A DNA stretch of 64,000 nt from Janthinobacterium agaricidamnosum NBRC 102515 = DSM 9628. GTDB taxonomy: Bacteria > Pseudomonadota > Gammaproteobacteria > Burkholderiales > Burkholderiaceae_D. The stretch lies in contig NZ_HG322949.1 of the NCBI RefSeq assembly GCF_000723165.1, positions 1,074,025-1,138,024 on the forward strand. Reading direction: 5' to 3'. Every line of letters begins with the position of its first letter. The stretch's first letter is position 1. The notes beneath the pieces were generated by a model. It did not search any database. It was not told the DNA's origin and saw only the letters and a program-made list of their open reading frames with translations. This document shows, piece after piece, positions 8,017 to 17,265 of this stretch. The translations under genes and the position numbers were made by a program.

Positions 8017-8727
8017 TTAATACGCAGGCAAAGGCAGTGGGCGCTTTGCCAGCAACATGTAGAGTAGAGCAGCGGCAGCGGCGGCAGGGCCAAGTTGCTC
8101 GACGGGAATTTTAGGGTGATCGGGATCTGGCTGGCCGCAGTCGCAATCGCTTGGCCCTACAACGACCAGCTTGCTATCGCCGCCGGCAATTCGTGCGTAG
8201 TCCGTTAGCTGATCACCGGTGGCAGTATCTGGCGGAAATTTGATTTCAACAACCTGCTTGATGTTGTCCTGCGTTGGCGGCTTGGCCGGGTCGTTGACGA
8301 TGACCACGTCGGGGCGCCGCACCATGCCTTCACGTGCCTTGAAAGGTGGTCGTGGGCCGCTCTGCCGATCAGGTATATCCCACCATTTTTGAATCCAGCC
8401 AGGCAGCCAGTCATGGCCTTTCGTTTCCAGAGTAGAATCCATGATGGGGGCGGGCGGCTGTTGTGTCATGTCGTAATTGATTTCGGGTTTATAAATGCTG
8501 TGGTGCTTTAGCGCCTGGTCCAATCCCTTGAGCCTGGTCGATACGCAGGACTGCTTGAGCGAGCGGCCATCCTTGCCGATGCCTGGCGTGTCCTTACACT
8601 TGCAGATGGCCGAGCACAACACTTTCTGGTCGATCCTGTCCAGGTTGGGCCGGTTGATCTTGACGACGGTTGTCGTGCCTTGCGGCGACATGCCACCGGT
8701 GGCCAGTGGCGTCAGGGGTTCCGTCAT
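8017..8727 (-). CDS. VRR-Nuc domain nuclease, probable type VI effector (TseV-like)
   Basis: With the ATG at 8727 the protein has 236 residues. The C-terminal half is a VRR-Nuc domain: RRPDVVIV (Asp140), VVEIKF (Glu161 and Lys163) and GDQLTDY (Gln173, Tyr177) give the D, ExK and QxxxY pattern of this PD-(D/E)XK subfamily, which cleaves DNA. The N-terminal 100 residues are Cys-containing and unrecognised. The start overlaps the stop of the PAAR gene as ATGA, and the immunity gene follows by 8 bp. The arrangement indicates a DNase delivered by the type VI spike and neutralised at home. A C-terminal hydrophobic stretch (AAAAAALLYMLLA) is odd for a cytoplasmic nuclease. Confidence 0.75.
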   Translation of the reverse strand: MTEPLTPLATGGMSPQGTTTVVKINRPNLDRIDQKVLCSAICKCKDTPGIGKDGRSLKQSCVSTRLKGLDQALKHHSIYKPEINYDMTQQPPAPIMDSTLETKGHDWLPGWIQKWWDIPDRQSGPRPPFKAREGMVRRPDVVIVNDPAKPPTQDNIKQVVEIKFPPDTATGDQLTDYARIAGGDSKLVVVGPSDCDCGQPDPDHPKIPVEQLGPAAAAAALLYMLLAKRPLPLPAY

Positions 8728-9287
8728 GGCTGCTGCTGGATCAGGTCGAAGGCAAGCGCCTCGGTGGCGTCCCGTTCCACCCATTGCGTGTAGCCATCGG
8801 CATCGGTCGTGTTGCTAAGGTACTGACCGCCAGTGGAACGTACACGCGCCTGCTGGCCGGCCACCGGCTCGCCCGAGGTTTGGTCCAGCACCTGAAAACG
8901 GCCCCGGAAGCGCTGACCGGCGTCATCCAGAGGCTCATCCTTGTAGCCGGCAAGCAAACCGGCGCCGATGACCCCATACCGGTTGGCAATATCGCTGGTG
9001 GCCGCGCAGCCGGCACCGGCCGATGGCACGGTGGTGGTAAAGTTCTGGCTGGCGATGAGCGTCGCGCCACAGGCTACTTTGCAGCCGTGGTAGGCCACTG
9101 GTTTGCCGTCATCGGTCAAACTTGCATCGCCCTGGCTGATGGGGAAAATACCCTTGCAACGTGGGCAAGACACCATATCGCCCATGCGAGCCCATCCTTT
9201 GCCAAGGGTGTCACTGAACGGCGAAGAACTGATGACTGTGCCGCCGTGACTGGTTGTATCTCCGTGAACGATAAGTGCTTGACCCAA
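8724..9287 (-). CDS. PAAR-domain spike-tip protein, type VI secretion
   Basis: The best start is a TTG at 9287 preceded by AGGAGA; an in-frame ATG at 9431 would add 48 residues unlike any PAAR protein. The 187-residue product begins MGQALIVHGDTTSHGGTV and continues through GDMVSCPRCKG, GKPVAYHGCKVACGATL, the PAAR repeats that cap the VgrG spike and bind metal through Cys/His. From about residue 125 a short beta domain (RFQVLDQTSGEPVAG, TDADGYTQWV) resembles the tail extensions of other PAAR proteins. The VRR-Nuc toxin is a separate, translationally coupled gene instead of a C-terminal fusion. No VgrG or other type VI structural genes are in the window. Confidence 0.8.
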   Translation of the reverse strand: MGQALIVHGDTTSHGGTVISSSPFSDTLGKGWARMGDMVSCPRCKGIFPISQGDASLTDDGKPVAYHGCKVACGATLIASQNFTTTVPSAGAGCAATSDIANRYGVIGAGLLAGYKDEPLDDAGQRFRGRFQVLDQTSGEPVAGQQARVRSTGGQYLSNTTDADGYTQWVERDATEALAFDLIQQQP

Positions 9288-9499
9288 AGCAATTCTCCTG
9301 AGTTGTTGGCAGGGGGGAGGTCCCGGTACGGATCGTTCCGATAAAAATCGAAGCTGGTCACTCCCAAATTGTACCGTTGACCAAGCTAAAGTTATCAGCC
9401 TTGGTGGAATGCCGATGTTGCTACAAGTCAATGAGCACGTTGATCGATGGTGGGTGTCGGATTAGTCGTCCGAACAATGGCCACATCTGTTTAATCCGG

Positions 9500-10963
9500 C
9501 TACATCAAAATCACATCATACTGTTCCTGATGATACGCATTCTCCACCTGCAATGAAATCTTCTTGCCGATGAAATCGCCCAGCATCGCCAGGTGCTGCG
9601 ATTCTTCTTCGAGGAACAGATCGACCACTTCCTGCGACGCCAGGATGCGGAATTCGCGCGGGTTGAACTGTTTTGCCTCGCGCAGCAGTTCGCGCAGGAT
9701 TTCGTAGCAGATCGTGCGCGAGGTCTTGACCTGGCCCTTGCCGGAACAGGCCGGGCACGGTTCGCACAGGATGTGCGCCAGCGATTCGCGGGTGCGCTTG
9801 CGCGTCATTTCGACCAGGCCCAGCGCCGAGAAGCCGCTGACCGACACCTTGGTGCGGTCGCGCGACAGCGTGCGTTTCAGTTCGGCCAGCACGGCGTTGC
9901 GGTGCTCGGCGTTGTCCATGTCGATGAAGTCGAGGATGATGATGCCGCCCAGGTTGCGCAGCCGCAGCTGGCGGGCGATCGCGTGCGCCGCTTCCAGGTT
10001 GGTCTTGAAGATGGTGTCGGCGAAGTTGCGTCCGCCGACAAAACCGCCGGTGTTGACGTCGATGGTGGTCATCGCCTCGGTCTGGTCGACGATCAGGTAG
10101 CCGCCCGACTTCAGGTCGACGCGGCGGCCCAGCGCGCGCAGGATTTCTTCTTCGACGCCGTACAGGTCGAACAGCGGCCGTTCGCCGGTGTAGTGCTGCA
10201 GGCGGGTCAGTTCGCTCGGCGTATAGGTTTGCGCGAATTCGCGCAGCTTGGCGTAGTTTTCGCGCGAGTCGACCTGGATCGTCGCGGTGTCGTCGTGCAC
10301 GAAGTCGCGCAGCACGCGCTGGGCCAGGTTCAAGTCCTGGTGCAGCAGGCTGGTGGCCGGGCGGGTGCGCGCGCCGTGGGTGATCGCGGCCCAGGTCTTG
10401 CGCAGGTATTCGACGTCGGAGGCCAGGTCGGCGTCGGACGCGTCCTCGGCCATGGTGCGCACGATGTAGCCGCCTTTTTCATCGGCCGGCAGCAGGCTTT
10501 GCAGGCGGCCGCGCAGCAGTTCGCGCTCCGATTCCTTTTCGATTTTCTGCGAGATGCCGATGTGTTTATCCTGCGGCAGGTAGACCAGCATGCGGCCGGC
10601 GATCGAGATCTGGGTCGACAGCCGCGCACCCTTGGTGCCGATCGGGTCCTTGATCACTTGCACCGTCAGCACTTGGCCGTCGAACAGGATTTTTTCGATC
10701 GGCGTCGGGGGCGCGTTCTGGCCGTCGTGGCCGCGCGCTTCCCAGATGTCGGCCACGTGCAGGAAGGCGGCGCGCTCCAGGCCGATATCGATGAACGCCG
10801 ATTGCATGCCCGGCAGTACCCGTACCACCTTGCCCGAATAGACGTTGCCGGCCAAGCCGCGCGTCAGCGTGCGTTCGATGTGCAATTCCTGCACCGCGCC
10901 TTGCACGATCAGGGCGACCCGGGTTTCTTGCGGGGTGATATTGATCAGGATGTCTTCGTTCAT
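9500..10963 (-). CDS. rng: Ribonuclease G
   Basis: The ATG at 10963 (MNEDILINITPQETRVAL) gives 487 residues, the normal size of RNase G; the upstream open frame is not family-like. An N-terminal S1 RNA-binding domain (GNVYSGKVVRVLPGMQSAFIDIG) is followed by the RNase E/G catalytic core with the metal site in GGIIILDFIDMDN, and by the zinc-link Cys pair CEPCPACSGKGQ. The enzyme is a cytoplasmic endonuclease that trims the 16S rRNA 5' end and takes part in mRNA decay. It is the last gene of the maf-rng end of the housekeeping run, 55 bp after maf, which is a common neighbour. Confidence 0.95.
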   Translation of the reverse strand: MNEDILINITPQETRVALIVQGAVQELHIERTLTRGLAGNVYSGKVVRVLPGMQSAFIDIGLERAAFLHVADIWEARGHDGQNAPPTPIEKILFDGQVLTVQVIKDPIGTKGARLSTQISIAGRMLVYLPQDKHIGISQKIEKESERELLRGRLQSLLPADEKGGYIVRTMAEDASDADLASDVEYLRKTWAAITHGARTRPATSLLHQDLNLAQRVLRDFVHDDTATIQVDSRENYAKLREFAQTYTPSELTRLQHYTGERPLFDLYGVEEEILRALGRRVDLKSGGYLIVDQTEAMTTIDVNTGGFVGGRNFADTIFKTNLEAAHAIARQLRLRNLGGIIILDFIDMDNAEHRNAVLAELKRTLSRDRTKVSVSGFSALGLVEMTRKRTRESLAHILCEPCPACSGKGQVKTSRTICYEILRELLREAKQFNPREFRILASQEVVDLFLEEESQHLAMLGDFIGKKISLQVENAYHQEQYDVILM

Positions 10964-11018
10964 GAATCTCGGCTGGCGTCTGGTAGGGGAGTGGGGGCGA
11001 ACGCCATCATACGCGGGT

Positions 11019-11639
11019 TCACGGGAGCGGCAAGCCGGCCTGGCGCAACAGTTGTGCCGTTTCAAACAGCGGCAGTCCCATGATGCCGGAATGGCTGCCT
11101 TCGATGTGTTCGACAAATACCGCGGCGCTGCCCTGGATGCCGTAGCCGCCGGCCTTGTCGTACGGTTCCGGCGTGGCGCAATAGGCGGCGATGGCGGCCG
11201 GTCTCAGCACGCCGAAGCGCACTTGCGACACTTGCGTGATGTGCGCCGCATAGTTCTGGTAATGCACGGCGATCGAGGTCAGCACCTGGTGGGTGCGGCC
11301 CGACAGTTGCTGCAGCATGGCGACCGCTTCGGCCAGGTCGGCGGGCTTGCCGAGGATGGCGCCGTCGATGGTGACGGTGGTGTCGGCCGCCAGCACCGGA
11401 CGCGGCGTCAGGCGGCGCTTGCCGACCACGTCCCAGGCGAACGCCGCCTTTTCATTGGCGACCCGCGCCACGTAGTCGAGCGCCGACTCGCCGGGATGGA
11501 CTTCTTCGGTGACGTCGGGACCGCGCGGCCCGTCGCTGCGCAATAATAATAGTTCGAAATCGATGCCGATCTGGCGCAGCAGTTCGCGCCGGCGCGGGCT
11601 TTTGGAGGCCAGGTAGATTTTTTTGTCGGCAGGTTTCAT
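11019..11639 (-). CDS. maf: Maf-family nucleoside triphosphate pyrophosphatase
   Basis: The protein has the Maf fold signature: the N-terminal loop YLASKSPRRRELL, the catalytic AADTTVTIDG and the later GGYGIQGSAAVFVEHIEGSHSGIMGLP. Maf proteins hydrolyse non-canonical or modified NTPs to monophosphates in the cytoplasm. The ATG at 11639 has a GGGAG site six bases upstream and gives 206 residues; an in-frame GTG at 11669 would overlap the stop codon of rlmH and is a possible alternative. The gene lies between rlmH and rng, as in many betaproteobacteria. Confidence 0.92.
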   Translation of the reverse strand: MKPADKKIYLASKSPRRRELLRQIGIDFELLLLRSDGPRGPDVTEEVHPGESALDYVARVANEKAAFAWDVVGKRRLTPRPVLAADTTVTIDGAILGKPADLAEAVAMLQQLSGRTHQVLTSIAVHYQNYAAHITQVSQVRFGVLRPAAIAAYCATPEPYDKAGGYGIQGSAAVFVEHIEGSHSGIMGLPLFETAQLLRQAGLPLP

Positions 11640-11661
11640 GCTGGCTCCCGGGGCCTCGAAA

Positions 11662-12132
11662 TCAGACACGGTGATAGGGGTGGTTTTGGGTGATGGTCCA
11701 GGCGCGGTACAACTGCTCGGCCAGGATCACCCGCACCACGCCGTGCGGCAGGGTCATGCTGGAAATGCGTATCATGCCTTCCGCGCGCGCCTTCAGCTCG
11801 GGATCGAGACCGTCGGCGCCGCCGATCAGGAAGGCCGTGTCGCGCCCATCCTGCTGCCAGTTCATGATTTGCTGCGACAGGCCGACGCTTGTCAGGTCCT
11901 TGCCGCGCTCGTCGAGGGCGATGATGCGCACGCCCTTCGGCAGGGCGGCCTCGATGCGTTCGCGCTCCAGCGCCATCGCGGTAGCGGCGGTCTTGCTGCC
12001 GGAACGTTCGACGGGCTTGATTTCCTTCAGCACGATGCGCAATTCCGGCGGCATGCGCTTCGCGTATTCGGCGAAGCCCGTCTCTATCCAGGCCGGCATT
12101 TTATGGCCGACCGCAGCGATGATGAGCTGCAT
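11662..12132 (-). CDS. rlmH: 23S rRNA (pseudouridine1915-N3)-methyltransferase RlmH
   Basis: The 156-residue product matches RlmH in length and in its SPOUT knot motifs: the N-terminal [13 protein letters not shown], the SAM-binding FLIGGADGL and the C-terminal [25 protein letters not shown] end. RlmH methylates pseudouridine 1915 in helix 69 of 23S rRNA on assembled 70S ribosomes. It follows rsfS by 6 bp, the conserved nadD-rsfS-rlmH order, so the genes are probably cotranscribed. Confidence 0.96.
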   Translation of the reverse strand: MQLIIAAVGHKMPAWIETGFAEYAKRMPPELRIVLKEIKPVERSGSKTAATAMALERERIEAALPKGVRIIALDERGKDLTSVGLSQQIMNWQQDGRDTAFLIGGADGLDPELKARAEGMIRISSMTLPHGVVRVILAEQLYRAWTITQNHPYHRV

Positions 12133-12138
12133 CGCGCC

Positions 12139-12840
12139 TTACTCGGCGGCTTTTTTGACGATACGCTTGATCACGGTCTTGGCCGGAGCGGCATCGGCCG
12201 CCGGTTTCACCGCTTTCGGCGCGCGCACGGTTTTCGCCGGCAGCGCCTTCAATGCCTTGACGGCCGCGGTTTCGGACTTGGTTGGCGCGACCTTGACGGT
12301 CTTGCCGACGGCTTTCGCGGCTGGCGCTTTTTTCGCGGCTGGCGCCTTGGCCTTGGCGGCGCTAGTACTGGCGGCGGCTTTTTTGGCCGGCGCTTTTTTC
12401 TCGATCACCGGCACCGCATCGACTTTTGCCTTGCTAGCCGCCAGGTGGCTGCTGGTCTTCTTCGGCTCGTCGCCGGCGGCTTTTTTAGGCGCGCGCTTGG
12501 CGGCGCCCAGCTTGACCGGCTTGTCGCCCCAGATTTCTTCCAGGCGGTAGTAGGCGCGGATCGGCGCCTGCATGATGTGGACGATCATGTCGCCCAGGTC
12601 GACCAGCACCCATTCGCCGGTGTCTTCGCCTTCCATGCCGACGATGTCGCCGCCGGCGTCCTTGACCTTGTCGCGCACCGAGGCGGCCAGCGCCTTGGTC
12701 TGGCGGTTCGAGGTGCCGGAAACGATGGCGATGCGGTCGAACAGGCTGGTCAGGTGGGTCGTGTCGAACAGGGCGATGTCCTGGCCTTTGACGTCTTCAA
12801 GGGCGTCGACGACGAGGGTTTGCAGTTTTTTGATGTCCAT
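12139..12840 (-). CDS. rsfS: Ribosomal silencing factor RsfS with long Lys/Ala-rich tail
   Basis: Residues 1-105 form a standard RsfS (Iojap/DUF143) domain, with VVDALEDVKGQDIALFD, VSGTSNRQTKALA and EWVLVDLGDMIVHIM. RsfS binds ribosomal protein L14 and blocks subunit joining in stationary phase. Typical RsfS proteins end soon after this domain. Here about 125 further residues are almost only Lys, Ala, Pro, Val and Thr (KKAPAKKAAAS, KAPAAKKAPAAK), resembling histone-H1/AlgP-like nucleic-acid-binding tails. The frame is open and high in GC throughout, so the tail is probably real. The gene begins directly at the end of nadD. Confidence 0.93.
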   Translation of the reverse strand: MDIKKLQTLVVDALEDVKGQDIALFDTTHLTSLFDRIAIVSGTSNRQTKALAASVRDKVKDAGGDIVGMEGEDTGEWVLVDLGDMIVHIMQAPIRAYYRLEEIWGDKPVKLGAAKRAPKKAAGDEPKKTSSHLAASKAKVDAVPVIEKKAPAKKAAASTSAAKAKAPAAKKAPAAKAVGKTVKVAPTKSETAAVKALKALPAKTVRAPKAVKPAADAAPAKTVIKRIVKKAAE

Positions 12841-13494
12841 TTAGCTTTTGTATAGATTATGTTGTTCAATATAGTCTAGCACTAGTGGGGAAATAAGCGA
12901 ATCTGCCGTAGCGCCCCGTTGTAGTGCCGCGCGTATTTGGGTGGCGGAGATATCCACCGCGAAGTCCCGTGCCAGATAAGTCAGACCGTGCGGCGTGTTG
13001 CGGATGTGTTCCAGGGTGCCCAGGCGGCGCGCAAACTCGTCCGCCACTGCCTTCGGCACCTCTGTCCCGTTCAGCGCGAAACCCGGACGGGCCGCCACGC
13101 AAAAATGGGCGTAATCAAATAATGCCTGCCAGTCGCGCCAGGTATCGAGGCGCTGCAACTGGTCGGCGCCGATCAGGAACACAATCGACGCCTGCGGGCC
13201 GCATTCGGCGCGCACTTGGCGCAGCGTGTCGATGGTGTAGGTCGCCGTGCCGCGTTCGATTTCCTGCCGGTCGAACGTGACCGGCAAGTCCAGGCCGGCA
13301 AACGCCAGCCTGGCCATCTCGATACGTTGCCGCGGCGATGCCTGCAAATGGCCTTTTTGCCATGCCGATCCCACTGGAATCACGCGCAATTCGTCCACCG
13401 CCAGCAGCCTGGCGAAATAGCCGCCGAGCGCCACGTGGCCGTTATGCACCGGATCGTAGCTGCCTCCCAGCAGCGCGATACAGCGTGCCGTCAC
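12841..13494 (-). CDS. nadD: Nicotinate-nucleotide adenylyltransferase
   Basis: The 217-residue protein carries the nucleotidyltransferase motif [15 protein letters not shown] near the N terminus and the C-terminal [10 protein letters not shown] segment. It converts nicotinate mononucleotide and ATP to deamido-NAD in the cytoplasmic NAD pathway. The start is a GTG that overlaps the hemF stop as GTGA, so the two are translationally coupled. Confidence 0.95.
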   Translation of the reverse strand: MTARCIALLGGSYDPVHNGHVALGGYFARLLAVDELRVIPVGSAWQKGHLQASPRQRIEMARLAFAGLDLPVTFDRQEIERGTATYTIDTLRQVRAECGPQASIVFLIGADQLQRLDTWRDWQALFDYAHFCVAARPGFALNGTEVPKAVADEFARRLGTLEHIRNTPHGLTYLARDFAVDISATQIRAALQRGATADSLISPLVLDYIEQHNLYKS

Positions 13495-14405
13495 GCGCCG
13501 AGCCAGTCTTTATGCGGCAGGAAGTCGGTGTACAGCGCCGCTTCGGGCGTGCCCGCCTCGGGCTGCCAGTCGTAGCGCCATTTTACCAGCGGCGGCATCG
13601 ACATCAGGATCGCCTCGGTGCGTCCGCCCGATTGCAGGCCGAACAGCGTGCCGCGGTCGAACACCAGGTTGAATTCGACGTAGCGGCCGCGCCGGTAGGC
13701 CTGGAAATCGCGTTCGCGCTCGCCGTAGGCGTGATCCTTGCGGCGCGCCAGGATCGGCAGGTAGGCATCGATAAAACCGTCGCCGACGCTGCGCACCATG
13801 GCGAAGCTTTGCTCGAAGCCGGTATGGTTGAAATCGTCGAAGAAAATCCCGCCGACGCCGCGCGCTTCGCGGCGGTGCTTCAGGTAGAAGTAATCGTCGC
13901 ACCACTTCTTGAACTTGGCGTGCAGCCCCTCGCCGTACGGTTCCACCGCATCGCGGCAGACCTGGTGAAAGTGGCGCGCATCGTCGGCGTTGCCGTAATA
14001 CGGCGTCAAGTCCATGCCGCCGCCAAACCACCATACCGGCGCGCCGCTGGCGTCGGTGGTGGTAAAGAAGCGCACATTCATGTGCACCGTAGGCGCGTGC
14101 GGGTTACGCGGATGCAGCACCAGCGACACGCCCATCGCTTCCCACGGCTTGCCGCCCAGTTCAGGACGCGCCGCGGCGGCCGACGGCGGCAGCGCCGCGC
14201 CGGTGACGTGCGAAAAATTGACGCCGCCCCGTTCCAGCACGTTGCCTTCCTCGATCACCCGCGAAATTCCGCCGCCGCCTTCCGGGCGCTGCCAGGCGTC
14301 GCGCGCGAACGGCTTGCCGTCCAGCGTTTCGAGCGCGGCGACGATACGGCTTTGCAGGTCGAGCAAATATGCCTTGACGGCTGAAGGGGAGGGGGCTGAC
14401 GACAT
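13491..14405 (-). CDS. hemF: Oxygen-dependent coproporphyrinogen-III oxidase
   Basis: The ATG at 14405 ([14 protein letters not shown]) gives 304 residues, the usual size. Family motifs include [25 protein letters not shown], the substrate-loop [35 protein letters not shown] and the [19 protein letters not shown] end. HemF decarboxylates coproporphyrinogen III to protoporphyrinogen IX with O2, which fits an aerobic organism. It heads the nadD-rsfS-rlmH run. Confidence 0.97.
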   Translation of the reverse strand: MSSAPSPSAVKAYLLDLQSRIVAALETLDGKPFARDAWQRPEGGGGISRVIEEGNVLERGGVNFSHVTGAALPPSAAAARPELGGKPWEAMGVSLVLHPRNPHAPTVHMNVRFFTTTDASGAPVWWFGGGMDLTPYYGNADDARHFHQVCRDAVEPYGEGLHAKFKKWCDDYFYLKHRREARGVGGIFFDDFNHTGFEQSFAMVRSVGDGFIDAYLPILARRKDHAYGERERDFQAYRRGRYVEFNLVFDRGTLFGLQSGGRTEAILMSMPPLVKWRYDWQPEAGTPEAALYTDFLPHKDWLGA

Positions 14406-14502
14406 CGTGGGGGGCCGCAACGGGCGGAATAAAAATTGAGGGTGGATTGTACCCTGTTGCGGATTTTTGTGATAGCAAAACAAGCGGCGCGGCGTTTCCA
14501 GC

Positions 14503-15786
14503 TTAGTTTTCTGTGGCGCGGGCGCGCGCCAGCTCGCTGGCGAAACGGCTGGACATGGCCCACGGCTGGCCGGCGGCGTCGCGTTCCAGCGTGAATTCGC
14601 CTCGCAACAGTTCGCGCCGTTCGGCGTGTAGCGCCACCAGCACAGGGCAGGCGTAGCGCATGCCGGTCCTCACCGCGCGGCAAGGCCCCAGCGGTTCCAG
14701 GTCGTCGATGCTGACCGCGGGGTCGTGGCTGACTGTGTACGACAGCTGGTCGTGCACCGCGCCGGGCGGGCTCCACTCGCCGCTGATCCCCGCGCTGGCG
14801 GTCCTGAACGCGGCCAGCATCGCGTCGCGCCCGAGCGGCACGCCGCTGCGCAGGAAATCGCCGTTCTTGTCCAGCTTGCCGAAGCGCGCCGTCAGCAGTT
14901 CCGGCCAGGCCAGCGCGATGTCGTACCAGTCGTTCTTGATCGAGGCGGCGATGGTATAGCCCTGGCTGGCCTGCGCTGCGCCGGATTGGGCGCTGACGAT
15001 GCACGCGCGTATCCGTCGGCGCGGATTGTAGCCGGCTTCGCTGATGTCGCCCGGCTTGAACGACGGCAGCAAGCCGGCAATCCTTTCTTGCGCCATGCCG
15101 GAATCGCAGTCCGGCACGTCGTGATCATGGGTCTGGCTCCAGACGATCGCGGCCAGCAGCGCGGGCAAGCCGATCAATCCCAGCCAGTGGCGGCCGGGCG
15201 TCACGAGGCGGGCCAGCCAGGGACGCTGTTTGGCGAGCCGCTTGGCGGTCGCATGGACGATGATCACGGCCAGCCCGGAGCCGCCGCTGCGGGTGCGGGC
15301 CAGCAAGGCATTGAATTGTTTGGCCGTCAGCTTGCCCTGGTTGACGATCAATAACAGCGCGTCGACCGGCGAGGCGACCAACTGGCCGGCCGGCAAGCTG
15401 TCGCCGGCGGCGTCGCGCAGCCACGGGTCGATCAAGTCTTCGTCGTACAGGATTTTCAGGGCCGCCTGGTGCACGTGGCGCAGCGTCTGTTCGATCAGGT
15501 CGCGGCGCCTGGACAAGGCGTCGCCTGCATGGTGGGCGGGCAGTGTCTGCAGCGTTTGCCGCAACCGATCGGCCGGCAAGACCTGGGTGGTCAGCAGCCA
15601 TGCGAGGGTGTCGATCAGGCTCGGGTTCGCCTGTAGCAGGTCCAGCTCCAGGCCGGCCAGCTGCGGATCGTCGAGGTCGATCTGGTGCTGTTCCAGCTCG
15701 TCCAGCGCATCGTCGCGTTCTTCCACGCTGATCAGGCCCAGTTCGTGGATGGTATTGATGGAAGTAATGCGCGGGTCGGCGGTCAT
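14503..15786 (-). CDS. Unknown protein with a central membrane segment
   Basis: The 427-residue product matches no family I recognise. Residues 1-195 are helical, charged and leucine-rich with no signal peptide; a single transmembrane segment lies at about 200-217 ([16 protein letters not shown]), with His and Asp residues just after it. The C-terminal 200 residues contain a Cys pair ([16 protein letters not shown]) and a beta-rich region ([33 protein letters not shown]). The layout suggests a cytoplasmic N-terminal domain and a periplasmic C-terminal domain. It sits between purD and hemF in the same orientation, with its own ATG and gaps of about 100 and 150 bp, so it may form its own transcription unit. 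Confidence 0.7.
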   Translation of the reverse strand: MTADPRITSINTIHELGLISVEERDDALDELEQHQIDLDDPQLAGLELDLLQANPSLIDTLAWLLTTQVLPADRLRQTLQTLPAHHAGDALSRRRDLIEQTLRHVHQAALKILYDEDLIDPWLRDAAGDSLPAGQLVASPVDALLLIVNQGKLTAKQFNALLARTRSGGSGLAVIIVHATAKRLAKQRPWLARLVTPGRHWLGLIGLPALLAAIVWSQTHDHDVPDCDSGMAQERIAGLLPSFKPGDISEAGYNPRRRIRACIVSAQSGAAQASQGYTIAASIKNDWYDIALAWPELLTARFGKLDKNGDFLRSGVPLGRDAMLAAFRTASAGISGEWSPPGAVHDQLSYTVSHDPAVSIDDLEPLGPCRAVRTGMRYACPVLVALHAERRELLRGEFTLERDAAGQPWAMSSRFASELARARATEN

Positions 15787-15879
15787 CGCTGGAGAGCTTT
15801 CAAGATCGGGCTTTCAAGAGGAATGAGACCGGCAATCTTATGATAAAAGCTATTTCCTTGGCGCACTACAGACCTCAAA

Positions 15880-15911
15880 GGGGCCGGGCGGAATAGATCC
15901 GCGCCGGCCCC
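15880..15911 (-). terminator. Probable terminator downstream of purD
   Basis: On the minus strand a GC-rich hairpin (GGGGCCGGCGCGGA against TCCGCCCGGCCCC, five-base loop, one bulge) lies 27 bp after the purD stop. Only a short TTT follows, so termination may be incomplete. Confidence 0.5.
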
Positions 15912-15938
15912 GCTGTTTTACCGCAAGCGATCTGGCGC

Positions 15939-17207
15939 TCAGTGCTTCAAGCCGCGCCAGCCGATGTCGCGGCGGTACTGGGCGCCGTCGAAATGGATTT
16001 TTTCCAGCGTTTCATAGGCCTGTTTCTGGGCCAGCTTGACGCTGTCGCCGAGGCCGACCACGCACAAGACCCGGCCGCCGCTGGTGTACAGCTTGCCGTC
16101 GGCCTGGCGCGTGCCGGCGTGGAAGGTCACCGCATCCGGCGTTTCGGCCGGGATGCCGTCGATCAGCGTACCCTTGATTGGATCGTCCGGATAACCGGCG
16201 GCGGCCATCACCACGCCGACGGCGGTGCGACGGTCCCATTCCAGTTCGACCGCGTCCAGCGTGCCGTTGACGGCGTGTTCCATGACGCTGACCAAGTCGG
16301 TTTTCAGGCGCGACATGATCGGTTGCGTTTCCGGATCGCCCATGCGGCAATTGAATTCCAGCGTTTTCGGATTGCCCTTGTCGTCGATCATCAGGCCGGC
16401 GTACAGGAAGCCGGTGAACACGATGCCATCCTTGGCCATGCCGGCGATGGTCGGGTTGATGATTTCGCGCATCACGCGGGCGTGCATCGCCGGCGTCACG
16501 ATAGGCGCCGGGGAATACGCGCCCATGCCGCCGGTGTTCGGACCCTGGTCCTGGTCTTTCAGGCGCTTGTGGTCCTGGCTGGTGGCCAGCGGCAAGATGT
16601 TCTTGCCGTCGCACATGACGATGAAGCTGGCTTCTTCGCCGGCCAGGAATTCCTCGATGACGATGCGCGCGCCGGCGTCGCCGAACTGGTTATCGGACAG
16701 CATCTGGTCGACCGCCTGGTGCGCTTCTTCCAGGCTCATCGCCACCACCACGCCCTTGCCGGCGGCCAGGCCGTCGGCCTTGATGACGATCGGCGCGCCA
16801 TGGGCGTCGATGTAGGCGTGCGCCGGAGCGACTTCCGAAAACGTCCGGTAGGCCGCGGTCGGGATGCCGTGGCGCTGCATGAACGCCTTGGCGAAGTCCT
16901 TCGACGATTCCAGTTGCGCCGCTTCCCTGGTCGGGCCGAAAATCTTCAGGCCGCGCGAGCGGAACAGGTTGACGATGCCGGCCGCCAGCGGCACTTCCGG
17001 GCCGACCACGGTCAGGCCGATGTGTTCCTGCTCAACGAAGTCGGCCAGCAACTGCGGGTCGCTGATGTCGAGGTTGACCAGGCGCGCATCGCGCGCGGTG
17101 CCGCCATTGCCCGGCGCCACATACACCATCTGGATGCGTTCCGATTGGGCCAGTTTCCAGGCCAGGGCGTGTTCGCGGCCGCCAGAGCCGACTACCAAAA
17201 TTTTCAT
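15939..17207 (-). CDS. purD: Phosphoribosylamine-glycine ligase (GARS)
   Basis: Starting at ATG 17207 (MKILVVGSGGREHALAWKL) the protein has 422 residues, the usual PurD size. It shows the N-terminal PreATP-grasp fold with GGREHAL, the ATP-grasp core with IVIKADGLAAGKGV and the metal-binding EFNCRMGDPETQ. It joins glycine to phosphoribosylamine in purine synthesis. The gene follows yebC, separated by a small hairpin at 17231. Confidence 0.97.
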   Translation of the reverse strand: MKILVVGSGGREHALAWKLAQSERIQMVYVAPGNGGTARDARLVNLDISDPQLLADFVEQEHIGLTVVGPEVPLAAGIVNLFRSRGLKIFGPTREAAQLESSKDFAKAFMQRHGIPTAAYRTFSEVAPAHAYIDAHGAPIVIKADGLAAGKGVVVAMSLEEAHQAVDQMLSDNQFGDAGARIVIEEFLAGEEASFIVMCDGKNILPLATSQDHKRLKDQDQGPNTGGMGAYSPAPIVTPAMHARVMREIINPTIAGMAKDGIVFTGFLYAGLMIDDKGNPKTLEFNCRMGDPETQPIMSRLKTDLVSVMEHAVNGTLDAVELEWDRRTAVGVVMAAAGYPDDPIKGTLIDGIPAETPDAVTFHAGTRQADGKLYTSGGRVLCVVGLGDSVKLAQKQAYETLEKIHFDGAQYRRDIGWRGLKH

Positions 17208-17230
17208 AAGAACCGTTCGTTCAGAGTAAA

Positions 17231-17249
17231 GGAGGCGCATTGCGCCTCC
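17231..17249 (-). terminator. Small hairpin between yebC and purD
   Basis: GGAGGCGCA and TGCGCCTCC form a perfect stem with a minimal loop, followed on the minus strand by TTTACTCT. It could be a weak terminator or attenuator of yebC readthrough, and it overlaps the purD leader. Confidence 0.4.
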
Positions 17250-17265
17250 GGGCCATACATATCGA

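Noticed and set aside
9593..11083. A 496-codon plus-strand frame opposite rng
   Set aside because: Shadow of the RNase G gene, without similarity to any family.
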